Assembly (NCBI GenBank): GCA_013043085.1
Contig: JABDOU010000172.1
Location: 1-5,662, forward strand
Source of the DNA: Acidimicrobiia bacterium
GTDB lineage: Bacteria > Actinomycetota > Acidimicrobiia > Spongiisociales > SHLN01
DNA: 5,662 nucleotides
Direction: 5' to 3'
Below the pieces are notes generated by a model. It saw only the letters and a program-made list of their open reading frames with translations. It was not told the origin of the DNA and searched no databases. Position numbers and translations under genes: made by a program. This document shows positions 1 through 5,661 of the stretch, piece after piece (the first letter of the stretch is position 1; each line of letters opens with the position of its first letter).

Positions 1-1
1 G

Positions 2-1003
2 CTTGTGAGTTCCGGACAGCACATCGTGGCGTCCGCCGCTTTGTATGGAGGCAGCCACAACTTGTTGGCTCACACCCTTCCCCGATTCGCCAACATCACG
101 ACCACGTTTGTCAAGCCCGGTGACACAAACGGGTTTGCCGACGCAATCACCGACAACACCAGGCTCGTATTCGGAGAATCGCTCGGAAATCCAGGTCTCG
201 ACATCATGGATATGCCTGCGATTGCCGCAATCGCCCACGAGCATGGAATTCCCCTGTTGGTTGACAGCACGTTTGCGACACCGTATCTCTTCAAGCCGAT
301 TGAGTGGGGAGCCGATCTCATCTACCACTCGGCTACCAAATTCCTGGGTGGCCACGGCGTCGCTCTCGGCGGCGTCCTGGTCGATGGCGGTACGTTTGAT
401 TGGGAGGGAACCGATCGGTTTCCAACGATGACCGAGCCATACGAGAGTTATCACGGCCTCCGATTTGCGGAGGAGTTCGGTCCGGCTGCCTTCATAACCA
501 GGGCGAGAGTCGAGGGTCTGAGAGATTTCGGTCCTGCGATCAGTCCAGCTAACTCGTTCTACCTACTGCAAGGACTCGAGACTCTTCCCTTGCGTATGGA
601 ACGGCACGTTGCCAACACCCGGACAATCGTCCAATTCCTTGCAGAGGCTGCCGAAGTGGAATGGGTCAGCTACCCGGAGCTGGAAGATCACCCGGATCAC
701 GAGCGCGCCAAAAAGATGTTTCCACTGGGGTGCGGCGCCATATTTTCCTTTGGCATCAAAGGAGGGCGAGACGCCGGGCGTAAGTTCATTGAGTCGCTGC
801 AGCTGTTCTCCCATCTCGCCAACGTCGGAGACGCCAAGTCGCTCATCATCCACCCGGGTTCCACGACGCATCAGACCATGGACGCCGAGTCGCTGAAGCG
901 GGCAGGCATCGGCGAAGAGCTGGTCCGCATGTCCGTGGGTTTGGAAGACCCATCCGATTTGGTTGACGATCTGCGCAGGGCGCTACGCGCCTCGCAGCGA
1001 TGA
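2..1003 (+). CDS. metY: O-acetylhomoserine sulfhydrylase (MetY), 5'-partial
   Basis: PLP enzyme of the Cys/Met metabolism (cystathionine gamma-synthase-like) family. It joins O-acetylhomoserine and sulfide to make homocysteine in the cytoplasm. The frame is open to the window edge, so the GTG at 5 is an internal Val and roughly the first 100 residues are missing (family about 430 aa). Counting that Val as 1: LYGGSHN at 13-19 is the cofactor-side loop, VDSTFATP at 86-93 carries the Asp that contacts the PLP ring nitrogen (D87), and SATKFLGGHG at 109-118 holds the Schiff-base lysine K112. HPGSTTH at 283-289 and RMSVGLE at 308-314 match the C-terminal substrate-carboxylate region. The long insert around YESYHGLRFAEEFGP (146-160) is typical of MetY rather than MetB or MetC. 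It lies upstream of metX, which supports the O-acetyl substrate. Sulfhydrylase is preferred over gamma-synthase because of the overall motif pattern. Confidence 0.93.
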   Translation, partial: LVSSGQHIVASAALYGGSHNLLAHTLPRFANITTTFVKPGDTNGFADAITDNTRLVFGESLGNPGLDIMDMPAIAAIAHEHGIPLLVDSTFATPYLFKPIEWGADLIYHSATKFLGGHGVALGGVLVDGGTFDWEGTDRFPTMTEPYESYHGLRFAEEFGPAAFITRARVEGLRDFGPAISPANSFYLLQGLETLPLRMERHVANTRTIVQFLAEAAEVEWVSYPELEDHPDHERAKKMFPLGCGAIFSFGIKGGRDAGRKFIESLQLFSHLANVGDAKSLIIHPGSTTHQTMDAESLKRAGIGEELVRMSVGLEDPSDLVDDLRRALRASQR

Positions 1004-1013
1004 GCGAGCCACG

Positions 1014-1802
1014 ATGATTATCGACGTCGACGGAAGGATCGTGGATGCCTCAACCGCCGGTCGACCGTTCGAGCCCGCGTTGCCGGGAATCGTGTTCCTT
1101 CACGGGTCCGGGTTCGACCGAACCGTATGGCAGATGCAAGCCCGCTACTTCAGCCACCACGGATTCGCCGTTCTCGTAGTCGATCTTCCTGGACACGGCC
1201 GATCACCCGGGCCGGCCGCCGGTTCCATCGAAGAATGTTCCGGAATCATCGAGGGCGCGATCGTGACTTCCGGCCTGCAGAAAGCGACGATCGTCGGTCA
1301 TAGCATGGGCTCTCTCATCGCGCTTGAGCTCGGGGCATCCGAGTCGGTAGAGCGATTGATTCTCACCGGGGCTGCTCTGGAGTTGCCGGTCCACCCCGAG
1401 CTTCTCGCCGCGGCACAGGCCGGAGATCAAAAGGCGTTCGATCTCATCACCGCCTGGGGCTACGGAAAACCATCCCACCTTGGAGGCCACCCCGGAGCCG
1501 GCGTATGGATGACCGGAGGAGGTCTGCGGTTGCTGGAACGATCGCCCGCCGGCGTGCTTGGTCAAGACCTTTCGGCCTGCAATGCCTACGCCGGCGGTGA
1601 ACGGGCTGCGGGTGCGGTTGGCGTCCCGACGCTCGTCATAGCTGGTTCGATGGACCGCATGACGCCCCTCGCAGCCAGCAAAGCACTGGTAGATATGATC
1701 CCGGACAGCCGTCTCGACATCATCGAAGGCGCGGGTCACATGATGATGCTCGAGGCGCCCAATGAGACTCTGGCATCGATGAGGCGTTTCCTGGAAGGTT
1801 GA
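1014..1802 (+). CDS. alpha/beta hydrolase, substrate unknown
   Basis: A 262-aa single-domain serine hydrolase of the alpha/beta fold, with no signal peptide and so probably cytoplasmic. Numbered from the ATG at 1014: FLHGSGFD at 28-35 is the oxyanion-hole HG motif, VDLPGHGRSP at 56-65 is the usual strand-4 loop, GHSMG at 95-99 is the nucleophile elbow with S97, AGSMDRMTP at 210-218 supplies the acid D214, and GAGHMMMLEAP at 239-249 supplies H242. The triad is therefore complete. A short cap of about 70 residues (around 120-195) sits between the nucleophile and the acid. An upstream ATG at 963 would overlap metY by 41 bp; the start at 1014, 10 bp after the metY stop and with a weak GAG 5 nt upstream, fits better. 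It lies between metY and metX and is probably co-transcribed. Family assignment is firm; esterase, lipase or C-C hydrolase cannot be distinguished. Confidence 0.88.
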   Translation: MIIDVDGRIVDASTAGRPFEPALPGIVFLHGSGFDRTVWQMQARYFSHHGFAVLVVDLPGHGRSPGPAAGSIEECSGIIEGAIVTSGLQKATIVGHSMGSLIALELGASESVERLILTGAALELPVHPELLAAAQAGDQKAFDLITAWGYGKPSHLGGHPGAGVWMTGGGLRLLERSPAGVLGQDLSACNAYAGGERAAGAVGVPTLVIAGSMDRMTPLAASKALVDMIPDSRLDIIEGAGHMMMLEAPNETLASMRRFLEG

Positions 1803-1842
1803 AGTTGCCTTTTGAAGGTCAGCAGGTAAGTTTTTCGCACTC

Positions 1843-2979
1843 ATGCTGACGCCAACCGAAACTCGATTCCACACGATCGAGACTCCAGTGACACTCCGCA
1901 GCGGAGCAACGCTTCCTTCCGTGACGAATGCATATGAGATCTACGGCGAGTTGAACGAAGACCGGTCGAATGCGATCCTGGTGTTCCATGCTCTCACGGG
2001 CAGCCACCATGCGGCGGGTTTCACGGCATCGGTGCCGGGCGCCTACCGATGGAATGAAGAGTGTCAGCGAGGGTGGTGGGACTCCTTCATCGGCCCCGGC
2101 CGCGCTTTCGACACCGAGAGATTTGCGGTCATCGCCATCAATGTGCTGGGAGGATGCTATGGCACGACCGGCCCATCATCCATCAATCCCGAGACGGGAC
2201 GCCGGTACGGGAGTTCTTTTCCCCGTGTGAGCCTGTGCGACATGGTGGACATTCAGATGCAAGTCCTCGACGAACTCGGCATCGAGAAACTCCATGCCGT
2301 GACCGGTGGATCCGTCGGGGGCTACATGTGTCTGAGCCTCGCGACCCGATACCCGGACCGGGTCGACCGGGTGATTCCCATCGCCTCGGGAATCGAGGTC
2401 ACTTCGCTACAGCACCTCCACAACTTCGAACAGATCACTGCGATCGTCAATGACGAGCATTTCAACGGCGGCGACTACTACGACGGTCCCTCGCCCGACA
2501 AAGGCCTCGCCCTTGCCAGAATGATCCAGCACAAGACCTTCGTCTCGCTGAAAGGTATGGAGTACCGCGCCAGACAAGAGGTGGTCCCGACGGTGGAACT
2601 TCCCGAACACGTTCACATCGAATACGCCGTCGAGTCCTACATGTGGTATCAGGGGCAGAAGTTCATCGATCGATTTGATGCCAACACGTTCCTTCGCATC
2701 ATCGATGCATGGGAGACGTTTGACCTGCTCGGACCGACCGACGCCATCGACGAGGTCGAATTGCTTCGGAGCTGCAAGGATCAGCGCTTCCTCGTTTTTA
2801 CCGTGGACAGCGACGTGTGCTTCTACCCCGAGGAGCAGGACAAGATGGTGAACTTGCTGGCCTTCGCCGGAGTCAACGCGGAGCATGTTCATATCTCCTC
2901 TGACAAAGGTCACGACTCGTTCCTGCTAGATGCACCTTTGTATACGCCCTATCTCAGAGAATTTCTGAGCAGGCCATGA
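1843..2979 (+). CDS. metX: Homoserine O-acetyltransferase (MetX)
   Basis: A 378-aa acyltransferase with an alpha/beta-hydrolase fold, of normal length for MetX. It transfers an acyl group, probably acetyl from acetyl-CoA, to the homoserine hydroxyl and so commits homoserine to methionine synthesis. HALTGSHHAAG at 49-59 and WWDSFIGPGRAFDT at 78-91 followed by NVLGGCYGTTGPSS at 100-113 are family signatures. The nucleophile elbow GGSVGGY (155-161) gives S157; SDVCFYPEEQ (323-332) gives acid D324; DKGHDSFLLD (354-363) gives H357. The elbow is usually GGSMGGM, so this is a somewhat divergent member. An in-frame TGA at 1813 and the absence of another start codon leave ATG 1843 as the only plausible start, although AGG at 1824-1826 is far upstream for a ribosome site. 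Its stop overlaps the udk start. Acetyl rather than succinyl donor is inferred from the neighbouring metY. Confidence 0.93.
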   Translation: MLTPTETRFHTIETPVTLRSGATLPSVTNAYEIYGELNEDRSNAILVFHALTGSHHAAGFTASVPGAYRWNEECQRGWWDSFIGPGRAFDTERFAVIAINVLGGCYGTTGPSSINPETGRRYGSSFPRVSLCDMVDIQMQVLDELGIEKLHAVTGGSVGGYMCLSLATRYPDRVDRVIPIASGIEVTSLQHLHNFEQITAIVNDEHFNGGDYYDGPSPDKGLALARMIQHKTFVSLKGMEYRARQEVVPTVELPEHVHIEYAVESYMWYQGQKFIDRFDANTFLRIIDAWETFDLLGPTDAIDEVELLRSCKDQRFLVFTVDSDVCFYPEEQDKMVNLLAFAGVNAEHVHISSDKGHDSFLLDAPLYTPYLREFLSRP

Positions 2980-3614
2980 TCCCCCGATGGCCTCCGTCGG
3001 GTAGATCCGTCATCGTCGGCGTCGCAGGAGGGTCGGGTTCTGGAAAAACGACCGTAGCTCAGGCCATCATCGATGCTCTGAATCCCGATCAGGTCGGCTG
3101 GCTAGCCCACGATGCTTATTACAAAGATTTGGCCGATCGTCCATTCGAAGAGCGGATCAAGGTCAATTTCGACCATCCCGACTCTCTCGAGACCGAGCTA
3201 TTGATCAAACATCTGTCTGCTCTGAGGTCTGGCGAGCCTGTCGAAATCCCTGTCTACGACTTCGCCGAGCACCTGCGGACCGCCGCTGTGTCGGTTCTCG
3301 AGCCGAAGCCGGTAGTGGTCCTGGAAGGGATTCTCGTGCTCTCCGATCGGCTGCTGAGAGAACAGATGGATCTGAAGATCTTCGTCGATACCGAGTCCGA
3401 CGTTCGATTGATGCGGCGGCTGCGTCGCGACGTCGCTGATCGGGGCAGAACAGTTGAAACGGTGTTGGATCAGTGGGAAACGATGGTGCGACCCATGCAT
3501 CTCCAGTTCGTCGAGCCTTCGAAGCGCTACGCCGACCTCATACTCCCGGACGGATATAGCGAAGCAGGTGTTGGCACGGTGGTGCGTATGATTCGCGACG
3601 TTGCATCGGGGTGA
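2976..3614 (+). CDS. udk: Uridine kinase
   Basis: A 212-aa P-loop kinase that phosphorylates uridine or cytidine to UMP or CMP in pyrimidine salvage. GGSGSGKTT at 18-26 is the Walker A motif with K24; DAYYK at 46-50 and NFDHPDS at 64-70 form the nucleoside-binding part; VYDF at 93-96 and LEGILVL at 116-122 are the Walker-B-like region. RRLRRDVADRGRT at 147-159 is the arginine-rich lid, and RPMHLQFVEPSKRYADLI at 172-189 is the conserved C-terminal helix. Length matches bacterial Udk at about 210 aa. The ATG at 2976 overlaps the metX stop by 4 nt (ATGA), which implies translational coupling with metX. Phosphoribulokinase, the nearest relative, is larger and lacks this uridine-kinase pattern. 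Confidence 0.94.
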   Translation: MIPRWPPSGRSVIVGVAGGSGSGKTTVAQAIIDALNPDQVGWLAHDAYYKDLADRPFEERIKVNFDHPDSLETELLIKHLSALRSGEPVEIPVYDFAEHLRTAAVSVLEPKPVVVLEGILVLSDRLLREQMDLKIFVDTESDVRLMRRLRRDVADRGRTVETVLDQWETMVRPMHLQFVEPSKRYADLILPDGYSEAGVGTVVRMIRDVASG

Positions 3615-3619
3615 AACCT

Positions 3620-3675
3620 CGAAACCGGGGACCAGTCGTCGGATGCATGGTCGCTTGTGTTTTTTCCCGGTCTCG
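3620..3675 (+). terminator. Imperfect long stem, possible weak terminator
   Basis: Bases 3620-3631 pair with 3664-3675 (one A-C mismatch, one G-T wobble, core ACCGGG/CCCGGT). The enclosed loop contains a 5-bp GACCA/TGGTC hairpin (3630-3634 with 3648-3652; its first base would compete with the outer stem) and a run of six T at 3660-3665. The T run lies 7 nt after the small hairpin and on the 3' arm of the large stem, so it is not a textbook intrinsic terminator. It sits just after udk and could attenuate read-through into the membrane-protein gene. Confidence 0.25.
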
Positions 3676-3688
3676 CCGATGATCCGGG

Positions 3689-4231
3689 GTGGATTGGCTT
3701 GCATCGTTTCTGCTATCGGGTGTTACTCCCCGTCGGGGTGATCTCCGACTGGCCGAGGAATTCGACGATGTCGTGGCGTGGAGTCCAGCAGTCATAAAGG
3801 GCGGGTACCGGCACTACAAAGTGACGACGACGCTCCTGGCCGTGTTCACCGCCATCGCCTGGCTCTCGGTTCTCGGTGATGCGGCAACCCCCGGTGGTAT
3901 CACGATGCTCTATGGACTCTTTCTGGTCGTGATCACGCCAACCGGGGCTCTCTCCCTGATCAGGTGGATCCACATCCGTCGATCCACCGGCGTGTGGATG
4001 CTGCATCCGGTCGTGGCGTTGCATGCCGGCGGCGATGTGAGTCTGGTTGGCGCGGTGGGCTCCAGCTCAAACGCGCAGACGGCGACGTTCGAGGCCCCGA
4101 TCTCCCTTGAAGTCGGCACCGGCGGGTTTCTCGATGGGAGTCGTATCGTTATATCAGCCCGGGACGGCAGGCGCATCGAGCTGGCTGGTCCCGTGGGAGC
4201 GGCCACGCGGCTTGCGGCTGCAGCCCGCTAG
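3689..4231 (+). CDS. Two-helix membrane protein, unknown function
   Basis: A 180-aa protein that I do not recognise. A short polar N-terminal part (1-44, with many charged residues around RRGDLRLAEEFDD) is followed by two predicted membrane helices, about 45-64 (VTTTLLAVFTAIAWLSVLG) and 71-91 (YGLFLVVITPTGALSLI), with a very short loop between them. A basic patch IRWIHIRRS (91-99) suggests that the C-terminal part is cytoplasmic. Residues 105-180 look beta-rich and glycine-rich (EVGTGGFLDGSRIVIS, then RDGRRIELAGP), vaguely like a small ligand- or lipid-binding beta domain; that likeness is only an impression. The GTG at 3689 is the first possible start because a TGA lies in frame at 3680. The Shine-Dalgarno sequence is poor. 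It follows udk by 74 bp and converges on padR, sharing the CTAG at the stop. The even hydropathy pattern supports a real gene. Confidence 0.7.
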   Translation: MDWLASFLLSGVTPRRGDLRLAEEFDDVVAWSPAVIKGGYRHYKVTTTLLAVFTAIAWLSVLGDAATPGGITMLYGLFLVVITPTGALSLIRWIHIRRSTGVWMLHPVVALHAGGDVSLVGAVGSSSNAQTATFEAPISLEVGTGGFLDGSRIVISARDGRRIELAGPVGAATRLAAAAR

Positions 4232-4851
4232 TTGTCCTCTTTGAGGATCTCGTACACCTTCGACTTGGCGTCAGCAACGATGTCCCTGGCGGCCTCGACC
4301 TGACTTTCGTCTCCCGAGGTCGCCACTTGAATCAGTGCCGCTCCGAGTTGGAAGGCTGCGTCTCGTAGTCCGACGAAATGATCGTGGCTGCCGGCGTTGA
4401 ACTTTTCCCACGGTGCCGGCTCGCTCTGGTTTTCCAGGTAGTCGCGTCCGCCGTCGGTCAATGCGAACACTCGCTTGCCCGCGGCCTCCTTTGGTTCAAT
4501 CAGTCCCTCGTCTTCGAGCTGTTGAAGCGTTGGGTATACCGAGCCTGGACTCGGTCGCCACATGCCTCCGCTCCTGTCTGAAAGCTCTTGCATCATCTGG
4601 TATCCGTGCATTGGTTCTTCGGCGAGGAGGAACAGAATTGCCAGCCGTACATCGCCTCTACTTGCCTTGGGGCCGGCGCCCCACGGGCCAGGTCCGGCCG
4701 GGCCGCCCATCACCCATCCAGGACCGAACATCGTCCTGCGGCCTCTCTTGCTCTGCCATTGACCTCCGGACATGTTCGTCATTACGGCTTCCATTATGTC
4801 TTTGATGATCGGGGGAATATCCCACTGGGGATGCTGTGCATATGCAGACAT
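4228..4851 (-). CDS. PadR-family transcriptional repressor with N-terminal extension
   Basis: A 207-aa DNA-binding regulator. From the ATG at 4851, the winged-helix PadR domain starts near residue 65 (RGDVRLAILFLLAEEPMHGY), includes HGYQMMQEL (82-90) and the signature WRPSPGSVYPTLQQLEDEGL (98-117), and has a wing at GKRVFALTDGGRDYL (125-139). The C-terminal helical part (about 155-204) would form the dimer interface. In front lies a 64-residue extension: a possible amphipathic helix (IPPIIKDIMEAVMTNM), a basic stretch (QSKRGRR) and a Gly/Pro/Trp-rich linker. An alternative ATG at 4905 would add 18 residues, but it lies inside the operator palindrome and has no ribosome site, while AAGGGAG sits 5 nt before 4851. 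Likely autoregulated through the palindrome at 4896-4933. PadR proteins often repress efflux genes; none is visible here. The effector is unknown. Confidence 0.9.
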   Translation of the reverse strand: MSAYAQHPQWDIPPIIKDIMEAVMTNMSGGQWQSKRGRRTMFGPGWVMGGPAGPGPWGAGPKASRGDVRLAILFLLAEEPMHGYQMMQELSDRSGGMWRPSPGSVYPTLQQLEDEGLIEPKEAAGKRVFALTDGGRDYLENQSEPAPWEKFNAGSHDHFVGLRDAAFQLGAALIQVATSGDESQVEAARDIVADAKSKVYEILKEDN

Positions 4852-4856
4852 CTGTG

Positions 4857-4863
4857 CTCCCTT
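4857..4863 (-). promoter_or_regulatory. Ribosome binding site of padR
   Basis: On the minus strand AAGGGAG is separated by 5 nt from the ATG at 4851. It is the best Shine-Dalgarno match near either candidate start and decides in favour of the 4851 start over 4905. Confidence 0.7.
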
Positions 4864-4893
4864 CGTGCTGTCGCTCGCTGATGAAGTGGTGAC

Positions 4894-4899
4894 AGTATA
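4894..4899 (-). promoter_or_regulatory. Candidate -10 box of the padR promoter
   Basis: The minus strand reads TATACT here, close to the TATAAT consensus, and four of its bases lie within the end of the palindrome. Transcription would start near 4887, downstream of the ATG at 4905 but upstream of the ribosome site at 4857-4863. No convincing -35 hexamer is seen 16-18 bp upstream, where the palindrome itself lies. The call is inference. Confidence 0.35.
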
Positions 4900-4933
4900 G
4901 GACATATCGCGATATATCGCGATATGTCCTATA
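4896..4933. promoter_or_regulatory. 38-bp perfect palindrome, probable PadR operator
   Basis: All 19 base pairs of the dyad match, centred between 4914 and 4915. Inside are two copies of the 12-bp palindrome ATATCGCGATAT (4904-4915 and 4914-4925), overlapping by 2 bp with centres 10 bp apart, flanked by outer arms TATAGGAC and GTCCTATA. The site lies 45 bp upstream of the chosen padR start and overlaps the candidate -10 box. A dimeric winged-helix repressor could bind each unit on the same face of the helix. That PadR is the binding protein is inferred from position and symmetry. Confidence 0.8.
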
Positions 4934-4975
4934 TGGCAGTCACAATGGAGGCGGAATGAAATAGGCAGTGGCAGC

Positions 4976-4995
4976 GGCCGATAGCCTCAGCGGCC
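4976..4995 (-). terminator. Short GC stem-loop at the GFA stop codon
   Basis: GGCCG at 4976-4980 can pair with CGGCC at 4991-4995 around a 10-nt loop that contains the stop codon of the GFA gene. No T run follows directly on the minus strand, so termination here is uncertain. If real, it would separate the gcvP-GFA transcript from padR. Confidence 0.2.
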
Positions 4996-5373
4996 CTCTT
5001 CGAGCGTCGGGATGTCAGAGATGAGTTCGTAGAACGCGCCTTTGTATCGGGTGAAAATCTGCTTCCCTACCACGAGGCCTGGATCGTCATCGAAGCTACC
5101 GACCAGAATGCTGATCCGGTCATGCTCATCTGCCTTCCAGAACAGGGCAGTCCCGCACGTGGAACAGAAGCCTCGCTTTGCCCACTCCGAGGATGTGTAC
5201 CACGTGAGGGTTTTGTCCGACGTCAGCGCAAAGTCGTCGAGAGCCGATTCCGTCGCCGCGTAATACAGCCCTGTCTGAGTGCGGCACATGCGGCAATGAC
5301 ACATTGTGATATCTCGTAGAGCACCTGTCGTCTCGTATCGCACACCCCCGCAGAGGCACCCTCCAGTCTTCAT
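4987..5373 (-). CDS. GFA/CENP-V-fold zinc protein
   Basis: A 128-aa protein of the glutathione-dependent formaldehyde-activating enzyme (GFA, CENP-V/GFA domain) family, a small beta fold that binds zinc through cysteines. Visible ligands are C6 and C8 in GGCLCGGVRYE (4-14), C25, C27 and C30 in CHCRMC (25-30), and C70 and C73 in FCSTCGTALFW (69-79). This is the full seven-cysteine pattern. Length is typical of the short bacterial members. The N-terminal motif begins right after Met, which fixes the start at 5373; GGGAGG at 5377-5382 lies only 3 nt upstream, an unusually short spacing. It follows gcvP by 63 bp and is probably co-transcribed with it. Many family members are not true formaldehyde enzymes, and many of these organisms use thiols other than glutathione, so the substrate is left open. 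Confidence 0.88.
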   Translation of the reverse strand: MKTGGCLCGGVRYETTGALRDITMCHCRMCRTQTGLYYAATESALDDFALTSDKTLTWYTSSEWAKRGFCSTCGTALFWKADEHDRISILVGSFDDDPGLVVGKQIFTRYKGAFYELISDIPTLEEGR

Positions 5374-5380
5374 GGACCTC

Positions 5381-5390
5381 CCATCGATGG
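5381..5390. repeat. 10-bp palindrome before the GFA gene
   Basis: CCATCGATGG is a perfect short palindrome in the gcvP-GFA gap; its first two bases overlap the Shine-Dalgarno stretch of the GFA gene. It could shape translation initiation or be chance; a 10-bp palindrome is weak evidence alone. Confidence 0.25.
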
Positions 5391-5436
5391 CTTCAGCTTC
5401 CTCACTCGTCTGACCATTGCCCAGGACACGGCCAGG

Positions 5437-5661
5437 TCAGGCGTAGGCCTCTACCGGAACGCACTCGCAGAAAAGGTTGCGATCGCCGAACGCATTGTCT
5501 ATTCGGCTGACGGCAGGCCAGAACTTGGACGCGATGAGCCATGGCGCGGGGTAGGCCGCTTGCTTCCTCGAGTAAGGGTGAGTCCACTCGTCTCTCGCGA
5601 CCTGAGCTGCAGTGTGGGGAGCATTGTGAAGGACGTTGTCAACCGGATCGGCTTTGCCATC
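5437..5661 (-). CDS. gcvP: Glycine dehydrogenase (decarboxylating), C-terminal end
   Basis: The last 74 codons of the P protein of the glycine cleavage system, cut by the window edge. The PLP-dependent P protein decarboxylates glycine and passes the aminomethyl group to the lipoyl arm of GcvH. The stretch reads DNVLHNAPHTAAQVARDEW, then HPYSRKQAAYPAPW, then KFWPAVSRIDNAFGDRNL and FCECVP, which is the strongly conserved C-terminal part of GcvP. The reading frame has no internal start, stop or shift and ends in TGA at 5437-5439, at the usual distance after the CEC motif. Full-length single-chain GcvP is about 950 aa, so nearly all of it lies beyond 5662. The identification rests on these motifs; whether the protein is the long single chain or the GcvPB half cannot be seen. 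Confidence 0.92.
   Translation of the reverse strand, partial: DGKADPVDNVLHNAPHTAAQVARDEWTHPYSRKQAAYPAPWLIASKFWPAVSRIDNAFGDRNLFCECVPVEAYA

Larger units (their letters stand above)
4889..4943. repeat. Outer inverted repeat GTGAC/GTCAC around the operator
   Basis: GTGAC at 4889-4893 and GTCAC at 4939-4943 are inverted copies flanking the 38-bp palindrome, offset by 3 bp from its exact centre (2 nt of spacer on one side, 5 nt on the other). They may be part of an extended operator or may be chance. Confidence 0.4.

Noticed and set aside
1807..1836. CCTT/AAGG mini-hairpin followed by a T run before metX
   Set aside because: The stem is only 4 bp with a 3-nt loop, and the T run begins 12 nt later, so it is too weak for a terminator or riboswitch.
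1203..1874. Long open frame of 223 codons on the minus strand opposite the hydrolase
   Set aside because: It is antisense to a gene with a clear catalytic triad, overlaps into metX, shows no recognisable motif, and is expected from GC-rich codon bias.
2407..2913. 168-codon minus-strand frame inside metX
   Set aside because: Shadow of the metX coding frame; no domain, no ribosome site, and a low-complexity Val-rich composition.
4378..4881. Several plus-strand frames opposite padR
   Set aside because: They mirror the conserved PadR protein in other frames and have no protein-like motif.
4924..4959. Tiny 11-codon frame starting in the palindrome on the plus strand (MSYMAVTMEAE)
   Set aside because: It arises because the palindrome gives the same ATGTCCTAT on both strands; no ribosome site and no downstream plus-strand gene to regulate.
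5402..5587. 61-codon minus-strand frame over the gcvP end
   Set aside because: It is out of frame with the strongly conserved GcvP C-terminus, which explains this DNA.
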